This document shows positions 7,990-16,050 of a stretch of 64,000 nucleotides of DNA, in pieces (the first letter of the stretch is position 1; each line of letters begins with the position of its first letter). The DNA lies in IMG/VR virus record IMGVR_UViG_3300032173_000002, positions 36,373 through 100,372 of that record. One strand, given 5' to 3'. The position numbers were made by a program, and so were the translations under genes. The notes under the pieces are model-generated. The model was given only the letters and a program-made list of their open reading frames with translations. It had not been told where the DNA came from and did no database searches. The DNA is from a virus.

Positions 7990-8714
7990 GATTCCATTCT
8001 GATTGTGATAAACGACTCTTCCTCTTAGAAGTGGGGAGAGTCGATTTACTGGATAAAGTGAAGGGCGATTCCTGGGAACCCTCCTCTGACTTGGTGGAGC
8101 TTTTTATCAAGGGTCGGCAATCCTTGATTCCTAAACTGAAGGACTTCCGCAGGTCACAAGCCACAAAGTCAGCATGGAGGCACCACCGACCTGCCTTCTT
8201 AAAGGGGATTCGTACCTTTCATAGGTCAACAGCGGGAAAGCGGTTCCACCGAACATTAGGCAGGTGGTTAGCCACTCGTCTTCAAGATAGGGATAAGTTT
8301 GGTTCTATCTACTCTTTGCGAAATGAGTCCCTGGAGCAGAGAGTGGATTTGCTTAGGGCTATTACTTCCATTATGAACTATGCTTTTCAAGAGTTGGAGT
8401 TCTATCACGATCTTTATGAGGAGCTGGATTACTGGGAATTTTTGGAAGAGCTTTTCCCCATTGCTGAATCCATAGAGAGGAAGCTGTTTTCTGGGGAGGA
8501 TGAGTTGACTGAGGAAGAGATAGATGTGCTTGCAAGAATGGTAGAGGATGATGAGATAGTAGCTTCTGTCGCAGAGGCCATAGGGAGAAGCAGGGAGGAT
8601 GTCTGGAATAGGCTAAGAGAAGTTAGGTCAAAGAGCGAATCGGATGAGGAGATCGGGTGGGGACTGAGATTATTTCAGGAAATGTTATCTCTGACGGAGG
8701 TCAAGAATGACTAG
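7986..8714 (+). CDS. Hypothetical protein with Arg/His-rich central segment, 242 aa
   Basis: The ATG overlaps the upstream stop (GTGAG/ATG context at 7986). Residues 55-100 are strongly basic (RRSQATKSAWRHHRP, TFHRSTAGKRFHRTLGRW) and probably bind nucleic acid. The C-terminal half is acidic and helical. A structural or internal virion protein is possible. I do not recognise the family with certainty. Confidence 0.65.
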   Translation: MRFHSDCDKRLFLLEVGRVDLLDKVKGDSWEPSSDLVELFIKGRQSLIPKLKDFRRSQATKSAWRHHRPAFLKGIRTFHRSTAGKRFHRTLGRWLATRLQDRDKFGSIYSLRNESLEQRVDLLRAITSIMNYAFQELEFYHDLYEELDYWEFLEELFPIAESIERKLFSGEDELTEEEIDVLARMVEDDEIVASVAEAIGRSREDVWNRLREVRSKSESDEEIGWGLRLFQEMLSLTEVKND

Positions 8715-8733
8715 GAAAGGAGGGAGTTGAGGG

Positions 8734-9324
8734 ATGAGTAAGCTAAGGTCGGGAAGAATTACGGAGGAACTGGGGACTCTCTGGGTAGCCCCAGGGATGG
8801 GAGCTACTGTAGATGAACTACTGGCCAGTTTGCAAGGTGCGCAACATTTGGCTGGCTGGGAGGCTGCTGCGGCAAACTTACTCAGACTGAAAAATGAGAG
8901 GGGTGAGGATTGGAGGACGAACTTGGCACTGATGACGGGGTGGCCTCTTCAAGAGTATGATATGGCTCGCATGGCTTCTGCTGCTGTTGAGTCCAAGAGG
9001 AAGCCAGTTTCTGCCAGCAGCTTTATAGCTGAGTTTCGGTGTTTAGAAGGAGAAGAGGATGAGGAGCAAGTAAGAGAATATGAAAAAAGGAAGAAGCTTG
9101 AAACTCGTACAGCAGAGGACGGTAGTCTTCTGGTCAAGATTGGGGAAGACAGGTGGCAGAAGCTCCCCAGAGGCTGGACTGAGGATAGCCTACGAAAGTT
9201 TTGGAAGAGCTTGACTGGGGATCGTAAGCACAAGATCACTGCTTGTATGAAGAAGATGGCGGGGATCATTGATGATCCAGGGGCATTCTGTGGTGGTCTC
9301 GCTTCTCGACTGGGGGAAAGATAA
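8734..9324 (+). CDS. Hypothetical protein, 196 aa
   Basis: GGAGGGAGTTGAGGG precedes ATG 8734. The protein is mixed alpha/beta with a charged stretch EGEEDEEQVREYEKRKK near residues 106-122. The stop overlaps the next ATG (TAATG). No domain is recognised. Confidence 0.65.
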   Translation: MSKLRSGRITEELGTLWVAPGMGATVDELLASLQGAQHLAGWEAAAANLLRLKNERGEDWRTNLALMTGWPLQEYDMARMASAAVESKRKPVSASSFIAEFRCLEGEEDEEQVREYEKRKKLETRTAEDGSLLVKIGEDRWQKLPRGWTEDSLRKFWKSLTGDRKHKITACMKKMAGIIDDPGAFCGGLASRLGER

Positions 9325-9584
9325 TGTGGACAGGGACAGCAGCACAGTATATTCTTCCATTTCATGAATCCGTTCGTGAATCCGTTCTTGATGGGGTGGA
9401 CAGGCTGATAGCTGATCACGGACTGGGGGATGTGTTATCGGCATTGGTCCAGACTTGTGAGAACCGTTACAGCAAGGCATCTCTAAATGGGTGGTCTGAT
9501 AGAGCCCAATTCTGGAAACGATTGAGGGACAGGCTAATTCCATTGGCTACGGAGGTATTACAGGATGAGGGGACTGCCCCATGA
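9324..9584 (+). CDS. Hypothetical helical protein, 86 aa
   Basis: The start overlaps the upstream stop (TAATG) and the end overlaps the next ATG (ATGA at 9581), so it sits in a coupled operon. Predicted all-helical. Function is unknown. Confidence 0.6.
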   Translation: MWTGTAAQYILPFHESVRESVLDGVDRLIADHGLGDVLSALVQTCENRYSKASLNGWSDRAQFWKRLRDRLIPLATEVLQDEGTAP

Positions 9585-9655
9585 TCTCTGCTAAGAGTTT
9601 TCTCAAGGGACAGAAGTACGATGTTAAAACTGGAAAGAAGTTGGAGGGGCAATGA
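9581..9655 (+). CDS. Tag-like mini-protein, 24 aa
   Basis: The frame ATG 9581 to TGA 9653-9655 overlaps both neighbours (ATGA at each end), which favours real translation. The N-terminus MISAKSFLKGQ resembles the tag, followed by a basic tail (KTGKKLEGQ). Confidence 0.45.
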   Translation: MISAKSFLKGQKYDVKTGKKLEGQ

Positions 9656-10473
9656 GGAGTGCAAGTGAAGTAATTAGACTATGGGAAGATGCTGATGAGG
9701 ATTCTTCCCAGCAAAGTGTTTCTAATCTGGGTGCTATTCCTAATCCTGCGGCAGGAGTAGTGACTATCCAGCATCCAAATCGAATTCGCAGGAGATTCAA
9801 GAAAACAAAGTGGCCTTGGGGCTACGAAGACAGGGAGGACAGAAAAATGTCGAGGGCTAAGGATTTCCTGGGCATATTTGAGCAGGATGAGCCGGCTGTA
9901 ATGGATGTTACGCCTGGGGAAGTAGAGACTTCAGTAGAGGAGAAACCGATTGACAAAGAGGAGCTTCTCACTAAGATCTCATCTATGAAGGATCTTATTG
10001 ATGGGTCTATGGACACTTGTATAGCTACCATCAAGAGAGCAGAGACGGATGACGAGATTAAGATGGCGTCTTCTGTACTCCGGGCAACCCTGAGTGGGGT
10101 TGTGAGTGGTTTTCAGGAGGGGCGTAACAAGCCAAAGGTGAGGAAGCGGGAAGTTCGAGAGCAGGCCTGGCTAGACACGGGAGAAGTAGACTTATGTGCT
10201 AACTATGATCCGGATGAGGCTTCTTGCAAGTCCGGCTGCTCAAGTGAAGTGGTAGTGGCAGGCGATGTGTGTCCTTACATACAGGACCAATCTGTGTGTG
10301 ACTGCTATTTGGCGGAGTCGGGTGAGTCGCAAAAGAAAGTCCGGGAGCAATTTGATTGTGGTAACTTAATTGAGGGTGAAATATGCGAAACAGGATGTCC
10401 AACAGAAGGGGTAGATAAGGGTAGCAAGTGTCCATTTTTAGGTAGTCAAATGGGCTGTGGCTGTTATCAATAG
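9652..10473 (+). CDS. Doubly tagged protein with two Cys-rich repeats
   Basis: The frame is 273 aa with two tags: MRSASEVIRLWEDADED at residue 1 and MSRAKDFLGIFEQDE at codon 66 (ATG 9847, with GGGAGG eight bases upstream), so a nested 208-aa product is possible. The C-terminal 90 residues hold two copies of a cysteine unit, roughly C-x(6-8)-C-x3-C-x(11)-C-P-x(8)-C-x-C-Y. A third copy is in the next gene. The cysteines may bind zinc or an Fe-S cluster. Function is unknown. Confidence 0.7.
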   Translation: MRSASEVIRLWEDADEDSSQQSVSNLGAIPNPAAGVVTIQHPNRIRRRFKKTKWPWGYEDREDRKMSRAKDFLGIFEQDEPAVMDVTPGEVETSVEEKPIDKEELLTKISSMKDLIDGSMDTCIATIKRAETDDEIKMASSVLRATLSGVVSGFQEGRNKPKVRKREVREQAWLDTGEVDLCANYDPDEASCKSGCSSEVVVAGDVCPYIQDQSVCDCYLAESGESQKKVREQFDCGNLIEGEICETGCPTEGVDKGSKCPFLGSQMGCGCYQ

Positions 10474-10482
10474 GAGCTTGAA

Positions 10483-10713
10483 ATGACTAAAGCAGCTAAT
10501 CTGATCCGCGAGCTTTCTGAAGAGGAAGCTCCTCGCTGCGTCAATTTGGGGAGTGATCAGCAATGTGTCACAGGCTGTATGGTCCGTGAGGAGGGGATAG
10601 TTCCCCAGGGTGCACCTTGTCCCCACTTGGATTCATTCACTGTATGTCCGTGCTATCAGGCTTCCAGACCTTACAGGAAGCCCTGGGAAGGGAAGACGAA
10701 GAAAGGCCCATGA
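10483..10713 (+). CDS. Small tagged Cys-rich protein, 76 aa
   Basis: The tag MTKAANLIRELSEEE is followed by one copy of the cysteine unit of the upstream gene (C-x8-C-x3-C-x13-CP-x8-C-x-C-Y) and a basic tail. The arrangement of tag plus one unit looks like a minimal version of the 9652 gene. The stop overlaps the next ATG (ATGA at 10710). Confidence 0.7.
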   Translation: MTKAANLIRELSEEEAPRCVNLGSDQQCVTGCMVREEGIVPQGAPCPHLDSFTVCPCYQASRPYRKPWEGKTKKGP

Positions 10714-10958
10714 ACATAGTTTCGAGGGCTCGGCGAGTCCAAGATGCGCTTGGAGAACCCCTTAGCGAAGGAGACTCTACAGTTCTCTACTTTACAAGAG
10801 TTTTTGTAGGTGGCCCTTTTGCTGGAGTGGCTATGAATGACTATAAGCTTTTCTCCTCCGCCAAGGAAGCAATCGAGTGGGCTAAGAAAGGCAAGGAGGG
10901 AATTGAAAATTGGAAAGTGATCAAGGCTTCTTTCCAGAAGTATTGGAGGGACAGGTAA
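10710..10958 (+). CDS. Small tagged protein, 82 aa
   Basis: ATG 10710 overlaps the upstream stop and is preferred to the in-frame ATG 10617. The N-terminus MNIVSRARRVQDALGE carries the tag slightly offset (SRARRVQDAL). The body is a small alpha/beta domain. Function is unknown. Confidence 0.65.
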   Translation: MNIVSRARRVQDALGEPLSEGDSTVLYFTRVFVGGPFAGVAMNDYKLFSSAKEAIEWAKKGKEGIENWKVIKASFQKYWRDR

Positions 10959-10959
10959 G

Positions 10960-11331
10960 ATGGGTTTGGCCAGAGATGTTTTGAAACTGGTGGAAGAGAT
11001 AGAGAAGGGGGGATCGCTGAGGTTTAAGAGGACCCTTAAATCTGGCTCTTGGTTAAGGCCAGGAAGCTTTGCGCCTCACAGGTCGAAGTGGGGTATTTAT
11101 TCGAAGGACGGAAAGATTTTGGGTATTCTTCAGCATGGGGGTGGAAACAATGGCTGGTGCGTATTGGATGCTGTGACTAGGAAACCCGTGACTAATAGTG
11201 ATCAGCTATTGAATTTTAGACAGGCCTGGGATGCGGCCAAGGGAATTTTTTCAGGAGCGCCAATCTCCCAGGAGACTGGTGGGGCTGTATTGCCCTCCTC
11301 TGAATCTTTGATTCTTAGGAGAATGAGGTGA
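10960..11331 (+). CDS. Small tagged protein, 123 aa
   Basis: The tag MGLARDVLKLVEEIEKG is followed by a basic region and a WGIYSKDGKILGILQ segment that looks like a small beta domain. Nineteen bases of the tag region (10984-11002) are repeated exactly at 11782-11800 in the tag-like end of the 11605 gene. Function is unknown. Confidence 0.65.
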   Translation: MGLARDVLKLVEEIEKGGSLRFKRTLKSGSWLRPGSFAPHRSKWGIYSKDGKILGILQHGGGNNGWCVLDAVTRKPVTNSDQLLNFRQAWDAAKGIFSGAPISQETGGAVLPSSESLILRRMR

Positions 11332-11335
11332 GCAG

Positions 11336-11608
11336 TTGAAAGGGAATAATGTTGCTCTGGACTACTTGTATTCTTTAGCTACTCACAGACCTGCTTCTTG
11401 GGATTTCATAGACTCCACTGACTTTAGTTTACTCCCTTCCTGGGTCAGGTCTTATCTGGAGGGATTGGAGGTCCGCGAAGTAAGTGGTAATCCGGAGTCT
11501 ACAGGAGAGGATTGTCTGTTACGGAGGGAGGGACAATTGTTCTGGGTAAGTATAGGTGCTCGTTATTTGAGAATTGAGAATTTTGTAGCAAAGGGAGGTG
11601 ACTTATGA
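11336..11608 (+). CDS. Hypothetical protein, 90 aa
   Basis: The likely start is TTG 11336, just after the upstream TGA. Its TGA overlaps the ATG of the next gene (ATGA at 11605). No motif is recognised and it lacks a clear tag. Confidence 0.55.
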   Translation: MKGNNVALDYLYSLATHRPASWDFIDSTDFSLLPSWVRSYLEGLEVREVSGNPESTGEDCLLRREGQLFWVSIGARYLRIENFVAKGGDL

Positions 11609-11814
11609 AATATGGAGTGTGGTGGATAGATGCTGATCAGAAAGAGCAGAAGGAGTATTTCGACACTGAGGATGCAAGGATGGCGAAGGTCAAGGAGTTG
11701 ATGGCCACTAACTTGCCCTGGAAGCTGATACCGGAGCATAGGGTTGCGGGATCAAGCATGACAACAGCTAAGGATGTCCTTAAACTGGTGGAAGAGATAG
11801 GCTCAAGAGGCTAA
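11605..11814 (+). CDS. Hypothetical protein ending in a tag sequence
   Basis: The frame is 69 aa. Its last 18 residues, from an in-frame ATG at 11758 (MTTAKDVLKLVEEIGSRG), are a tag nearly identical to the N-terminus of the 10960 gene. This could be a C-terminal tag fusion or a nested tag-only peptide left from a decayed gene. The N-terminal part is a small alpha/beta fold of unknown role. Confidence 0.55.
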   Translation: MKYGVWWIDADQKEQKEYFDTEDARMAKVKELMATNLPWKLIPEHRVAGSSMTTAKDVLKLVEEIGSRG

Positions 11815-11843
11815 ACAACTATAACAGAAGGAGGTAACAAACA

Positions 11844-12377
11844 ATGGCATATCGAATCATACCTACCGATCCAACAAAGACGCTGTTTATCAAGACTAAC
11901 GATGGGGAAATCTACCATACTTTCGCTAGTGGATCTACGCCGTATTGGATTGTCGTGTCCAATTCGGTGTACGATGAGATTGACGACAGTGTAGAGCGAT
12001 TGAAAGAATCTGGAGCGCTGAGTGTTAGTGTAGTCCAGGATTTCTCCCCCATAAAAGACCCAGTTAGGGTGGTTGCGACTAGCAACATTACTCTGGCTAA
12101 TCAGCAGACAATTGATGGTGTTGCTGTTGTTGCAGGGGACAGAGTGCTGGCTGCGGGACAGACTGATGCTAAGACCAAAGGTATTTATGATGTAGCTTCT
12201 GGGGCAAACTGGACTCGCTCCGGTGATTTTGATGCTTCCTACAAGATTCAGGGTGGGGTTCTGATCCCGGTAGCTGAGGGAACAGCTAATCATGATACCA
12301 TCTGGATCTTGACGACAGACGACCCGATTATTTTGGGAACTACCAGTCTTACCTTTGAAGCTTACGCCTCCCTGTAA
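11844..12377 (+). CDS. Phage decoration or fibre-type protein
   Basis: The protein is 177 aa. Residues 70 to about 175 contain the widespread phage virion repeat type with DPVRVVATSNITLANQQTID, then GVAVVAGDRVLAAGQT and GIYDVASGANWTRSGDFD. This type is known from tail fibres and head decoration proteins. Placed just before the protease and capsid genes, it may decorate the head. The AGGAGG start region resembles that of the capsid gene, which fits high expression. Confidence 0.65.
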   Translation: MAYRIIPTDPTKTLFIKTNDGEIYHTFASGSTPYWIVVSNSVYDEIDDSVERLKESGALSVSVVQDFSPIKDPVRVVATSNITLANQQTIDGVAVVAGDRVLAAGQTDAKTKGIYDVASGANWTRSGDFDASYKIQGGVLIPVAEGTANHDTIWILTTDDPIILGTTSLTFEAYASL

Positions 12378-12417
12378 GGTGACTATATTGTGATGCCCTG
12401 CGAAGGGAGGTGATAGA

Positions 12418-13824
12418 GTGGGTAGATTGATCAGAGGAGTGTTTGATCCAGGGGTCAAGTTCGAGTTTGTGGAAGGTGCGCCAGGGGAAGTGGACGGGGA
12501 GCATATCCTGGGTAAGGTGCGAGGGAGGTTCTTCGTCCCTGGTGGAGTTTCTCGGAATTCCCGTTACTATCCTCCAGAAGTATGGGAACGACAGCTTGGT
12601 CTTGAAGAAGTAAAGTCCAGGCTGGAGAACAAGCAGATGTTCGGAACGATTGGCCACGAGGATGAGATTAGTGATAAGAATCTTCGTGATGGAAAGATGT
12701 CGCATATTGTTACTCGTCTCACTCCTGACGGACAGAACTGCGAGGCCTTGATTCTGAACACACCTGCCGGGAAGGTGCTAAATACAGTTCTTCGTGCCGG
12801 GGCAAAGTTGTATGTTTCCAGCAGAGCAGATGGAGAGTATAAGGGAACGCACAATGGGGTTCCTATGGTTGACCCAGAGAAGTTCAAACTGGAGGGTTTT
12901 GATTTTGTTTTAGATCCTGGATTCCTGGAGGCAAACCCAGGTCTAGTGGAAAGTTACAAAGCTGATTTTGATTCTGTTCTTGGAGGTGATGCAATTCCGA
13001 AGAGAAATTTTACTGAAAAGGAGGTAGTGAAATCTATGGAACAAGAATTTGCAGAGGCCTTGATGAAGAAGAATAGTCGTCTGGAGGAGGAACTTAATCG
13101 GGTGTTAGGTGAACTTCAGATGCAGACTTCTAGAGCCAATAGTTTGGAGGCTGAGAGGTCAGTTTGGTCTCAGAAAGAAAGGGATCTCACCGAAACTAAG
13201 AAAGCCTTGGAAAGTGCGCAGGCTTCTCTGAAAGAGTATGAGTCTTTGGGGACTCCTTCGGAGATTTCCAGAGCATTTGACTTAGCTATGAAAATGAAGG
13301 AGTCTTTCAAGGAGCTTGGCACCCCGAAAGAGATTTCCAGGGCATTTGATTTGGCAGCTAAGAGGTTGAGGGAGTACAAGTCCCTTGGATCAGTTTCTGA
13401 GATTAGGAAAGCTCTTGATCTTGCTCGCAAACTTCTGGAAGCTTACAAGCCTCTTGGAAGGCCGGGAGAGATCAAGGCTGCTTTCGATAAGGCAGAGGGA
13501 TTTATCAGGAGAGTCCGGGAGACTCAAAAGAAGAAAAAGGTTGAGGCCTTATCGAAGGAACTGGGTGTCCCTGAGAAGGATATTACCAAAGTCCTGGGCA
13601 AGCCAGTGAAGGAGGAGGATATAAAGGACTTGGTGAAATCGCTCAGAGAGAGCACCAAGGCTAAGGACAGGTTCGGTGCTCGGCCCAAGGACAAGGATTC
13701 GGGCGGTTCCGATAACGAGTCTAGGGGCGTTGACTTCAGCGAGTCCTTAGCAGACAGGCTGTCCAGGCAGTTCAATCGGACAGTCCCAACTTCGAAGAAG
13801 AAAGTAAGTCCAATTAACAGTTAG
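12418..13824 (+). CDS. Prohead protease (T4 gp21-type) fused to scaffold
   Basis: The protein is 468 aa from a GTG start with GGGAGGTGATAGA upstream. Residues 30 to about 180 match gp21-family (S77) prohead proteases: GRFFVPGGVSRNSRYYPPEV, the His-containing GTIGHEDE (His 80) and the Ser-containing LYVSSRADGEY (Ser 134/135). Residues 205-430 form a charged helical scaffold with four tandem 23-residue repeats (13237-13512). The fusion would both shape and mature the prohead. In T4, gp21 cleaves the core and N-terminal targeting peptides; here the tagged proteins are candidate substrates (inference). Confidence 0.85.
   Translation: MGRLIRGVFDPGVKFEFVEGAPGEVDGEHILGKVRGRFFVPGGVSRNSRYYPPEVWERQLGLEEVKSRLENKQMFGTIGHEDEISDKNLRDGKMSHIVTRLTPDGQNCEALILNTPAGKVLNTVLRAGAKLYVSSRADGEYKGTHNGVPMVDPEKFKLEGFDFVLDPGFLEANPGLVESYKADFDSVLGGDAIPKRNFTEKEVVKSMEQEFAEALMKKNSRLEEELNRVLGELQMQTSRANSLEAERSVWSQKERDLTETKKALESAQASLKEYESLGTPSEISRAFDLAMKMKESFKELGTPKEISRAFDLAAKRLREYKSLGSVSEIRKALDLARKLLEAYKPLGRPGEIKAAFDKAEGFIRRVRETQKKKKVEALSKELGVPEKDITKVLGKPVKEEDIKDLVKSLRESTKAKDRFGARPKDKDSGGSDNESRGVDFSESLADRLSRQFNRTVPTSKKKVSPINS
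13237..13512 (+). repeat. Four tandem 23-residue helical repeats in the scaffold domain
   Basis: Four consecutive 69-nt units encode the pattern [YF]-x2-LG-x(3)-EI-x2-A-[FL]-D-x-A, with units 1 and 2 the most alike (LGTP.EISRAFDLA). The register is exact with no indels. It probably forms an extended helical rod in the internal scaffold. Confidence 0.75.
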
Positions 13825-13841
13825 AAGGAGGTAACAAAAAT

Positions 13842-15257
13842 ATGCCGGAAATGCAAGAAGCTTTAGCAGAGGCGCGAGTTAATAAGATGCGGCGGGAGGC
13901 CGAGCGCCTGTATGAGAGATATCCCAAACAAATGAACACCCTGGAGAGCAAGTCCTTGCTATCCAGAGTTAGACAGATTGAGTATTGGGATATTTATGGT
14001 CTTGGGAAAATTCTGGAGCAATTTTCCGAAGACCTAAAGATGTTTGAGGAGCAAGGGAATGTGGGGCTACTGGGCGTTATCCCCAACATTGCCTTCGATG
14101 TCTTGACAGTAGCATATGGTGCAAGCATCGTGCCTTTAATCTGCTCGGTACAGCCTATCGAGGAAGAACAGGGCACAGTGTACTTCAAGACAGTTCGGTC
14201 TGCCACCCAGAAGGGGAACTTGACTGCTGGCCAGACCATCTTGGATCCTCGCTCGATTCAGGTAACTCCCTATGCCTTCGCTAGCAACTATGTATCTGGG
14301 GAGGTAGCGGGAACTACTTCCAATGGTGTAACTGAGTATGCCCTGACAACCAATACTACCCCAGTGAGACCGAGAACCTTTTCCGTTGCTATCTCTGAAC
14401 TCTCTGTTTCGGGAGTGGATGATGGTAGCGGGAATATTGCCGGAGTGGGTTGCTCAGGGACAATCGATTACACCACAGGAGTAGTGAACCTGACCCTTGT
14501 GGAAGATCCGGGCGATACTTACAACATCACCTTTAGCTACCAGATCAACTATGAGTTAGCTGAGACTCTTCCGAATATAGATAGTTACTATGCAAGCCAG
14601 ACCATTCTTGCTAAGGTGTTTGCCCTTAGAGGAACTGTCGGCTTGCTGATGAGCTATGGATTAAGGAAGAGATTCGGGCTCATCGCAGAGGATGAGCTTG
14701 CTAAGGATCTGGTGAACGAGATCAATGCGGAAATTGGGGGAACTCTGATCCGTATGATGTATAGCAAAGCAGTGGGAAATACAGATTGGGATCAGACAGT
14801 CCCTGACGGAGTCAGTTGGTTCGAGCACCAGATGAGTTACAAGAAAGCGGTAGCCTATGCAGAGTCCACCATTGTAGGGAATGCCGGTCGCGGGACGATC
14901 AGTGGTTTGATCGTTGGACAATCCCATTCTGCGATCTATGAGACTTTGCCTGGGTTCGAGAAGCTAACCGATGGGAACACCATCGGGCCGCATCTCTTCG
15001 GCACCTTCGATGGAAAGTCGGTTATTCGGGTTCCTGAAACTTCCATGCTGGGGACTTGGAATGGACTTGCTTTCTGGAAGGGTACAAGCCCGTTTGAAGC
15101 TCCTGCGGTGTATTCCCCGTTCATGCCGTTAGTGGTTACAGATTTGCTTCCTATCGGCCTGAACCCGTTGGGAACACAGCGGGCGGCTGCGGTATGGGCT
15201 GGACTGGATGTGTTGGTCGAACGGTTCATTACCAAGCTGACTGTAACTCAGACCTAA
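13842..15257 (+). CDS. Major capsid protein, T4 gp23-like
   Basis: The protein is 471 aa with a strong AAGGAGG site. The N-terminal charged helical segment (residues 1 to about 65) is likely a pro-region removed by the prohead protease. The HK97-type core follows, with NIAFDVLTVAYGASIVPLI, LAKDLVNEINAEI and GRGTISGLIVG. An inserted beta-rich stretch at about residues 145-230 (GTIDYTTGVVNLTL) probably forms a surface domain. The position after the protease-scaffold gene and before a strong hairpin terminator matches a T4-like head module. Confidence 0.88.
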   Translation: MPEMQEALAEARVNKMRREAERLYERYPKQMNTLESKSLLSRVRQIEYWDIYGLGKILEQFSEDLKMFEEQGNVGLLGVIPNIAFDVLTVAYGASIVPLICSVQPIEEEQGTVYFKTVRSATQKGNLTAGQTILDPRSIQVTPYAFASNYVSGEVAGTTSNGVTEYALTTNTTPVRPRTFSVAISELSVSGVDDGSGNIAGVGCSGTIDYTTGVVNLTLVEDPGDTYNITFSYQINYELAETLPNIDSYYASQTILAKVFALRGTVGLLMSYGLRKRFGLIAEDELAKDLVNEINAEIGGTLIRMMYSKAVGNTDWDQTVPDGVSWFEHQMSYKKAVAYAESTIVGNAGRGTISGLIVGQSHSAIYETLPGFEKLTDGNTIGPHLFGTFDGKSVIRVPETSMLGTWNGLAFWKGTSPFEAPAVYSPFMPLVVTDLLPIGLNPLGTQRAAAVWAGLDVLVERFITKLTVTQT

Positions 15258-15269
15258 GTGAAGTGAAAG

Positions 15270-15302
15270 CCAGAGGGAGAGGTCTTATCCCTCTCCCTCT
15301 GG
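15270..15302 (+). terminator. Strong hairpin after the capsid gene
   Basis: A 13-bp perfect stem (15270-15282 with 15290-15302, arm CCAGAGGGAGAGG, 7-nt loop) lies 12 nt after the capsid stop. It is followed by a moderately T-rich run (TGTTTGCATTCTTG). It is probably a partial terminator or mRNA 3' stabiliser that keeps capsid mRNA abundant. Confidence 0.7.
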
Positions 15303-15354
15303 TGTTTGCATTCTTGCCTTGGGGCTACAAGGCATGGGGATTTCCCCTAAAAGT

Positions 15355-15372
15355 CCCCGACTAAAGTCGGGG
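15355..15372 (+). terminator. Second small hairpin before the neck genes
   Basis: CCCCGAC (15355-15361) pairs with GTCGGGG (15366-15372) across a 4-nt TAAA loop. No T-run follows, so it may be a processing or stability element rather than a terminator. Confidence 0.4.
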
Positions 15373-15399
15373 GAGTAGTCACTAAGTCGAGGGAACAGG

Positions 15400-16050
15400 A
15401 TGACTATTAAAGAGATTTTTGAAAAGGTGCTCATTCTATCCGGACAATACCATCTCTCAGTAGATCAAATAGACTTGGACTACCAAGCCTTTGTAAAGCT
15501 GGTGAAGCATACCCTGACTACATTTAATCGTTGGTTCCCAAGGACCATTAGGTATAACAAGAATATCCCGGAGACCTTTTATACCTTCAGCGATGCGGAA
15601 GGAATACCGGATTGGGTTTCTGAGTGTAATCCTATTCAGGTATTGGGAATGCCTTGGCAGCTATTCGATTGGAGAAAACAGAAGCTTCAAGAGAAGCAGT
15701 CCTTTGTATGGGAATATCATAGCGAGACCCATACTCTTTATGTTCAAGCTGGGGGTTTGTTTGAGATCATAGGAGTAATCGGCCATAAGATTACTGTCCC
15801 GGTGGGGAAGGAGGACTCTCCCCAGGATTGGGAGATCACTACAATTAACGAAGTAGAACATGACAAGTTTTTCGAACTGCTCGCAGGAAGGTTTATGTAC
15901 ACAGTAGGCCTTGCCCGTGGCAGCTTTGGTGGCCTTGATCTTGGCTTTACCATAAATTCTCAGTTAATGCTGGATGAGGGGAAGAGGATGATTTCCGAAG
16001 CTACAAGCTGGTTAGAGAAGAACGGGAAACAATATCTGGCATGGGGGTAG
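15400..16050 (+). CDS. Probable neck or head-completion protein
   Basis: The protein is 216 aa with no assignable catalytic motif. The N-terminal helix pair (YQAFVKLVKHTLTTFNRWFP) and the location right after the capsid and before two further neck-size genes and the sheath suggest a head-tail connector or neck role, by position only. The stop abuts the next ATG. Confidence 0.55.
   Translation: MTIKEIFEKVLILSGQYHLSVDQIDLDYQAFVKLVKHTLTTFNRWFPRTIRYNKNIPETFYTFSDAEGIPDWVSECNPIQVLGMPWQLFDWRKQKLQEKQSFVWEYHSETHTLYVQAGGLFEIIGVIGHKITVPVGKEDSPQDWEITTINEVEHDKFFELLAGRFMYTVGLARGSFGGLDLGFTINSQLMLDEGKRMISEATSWLEKNGKQYLAWG

Noticed and set aside
8949-9543. Antisense frames opposite the 8734 and 9324 genes
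   Set aside because: Shadow frames with no ribosome binding site and unlikely composition; the + strand genes are coupled by overlaps.
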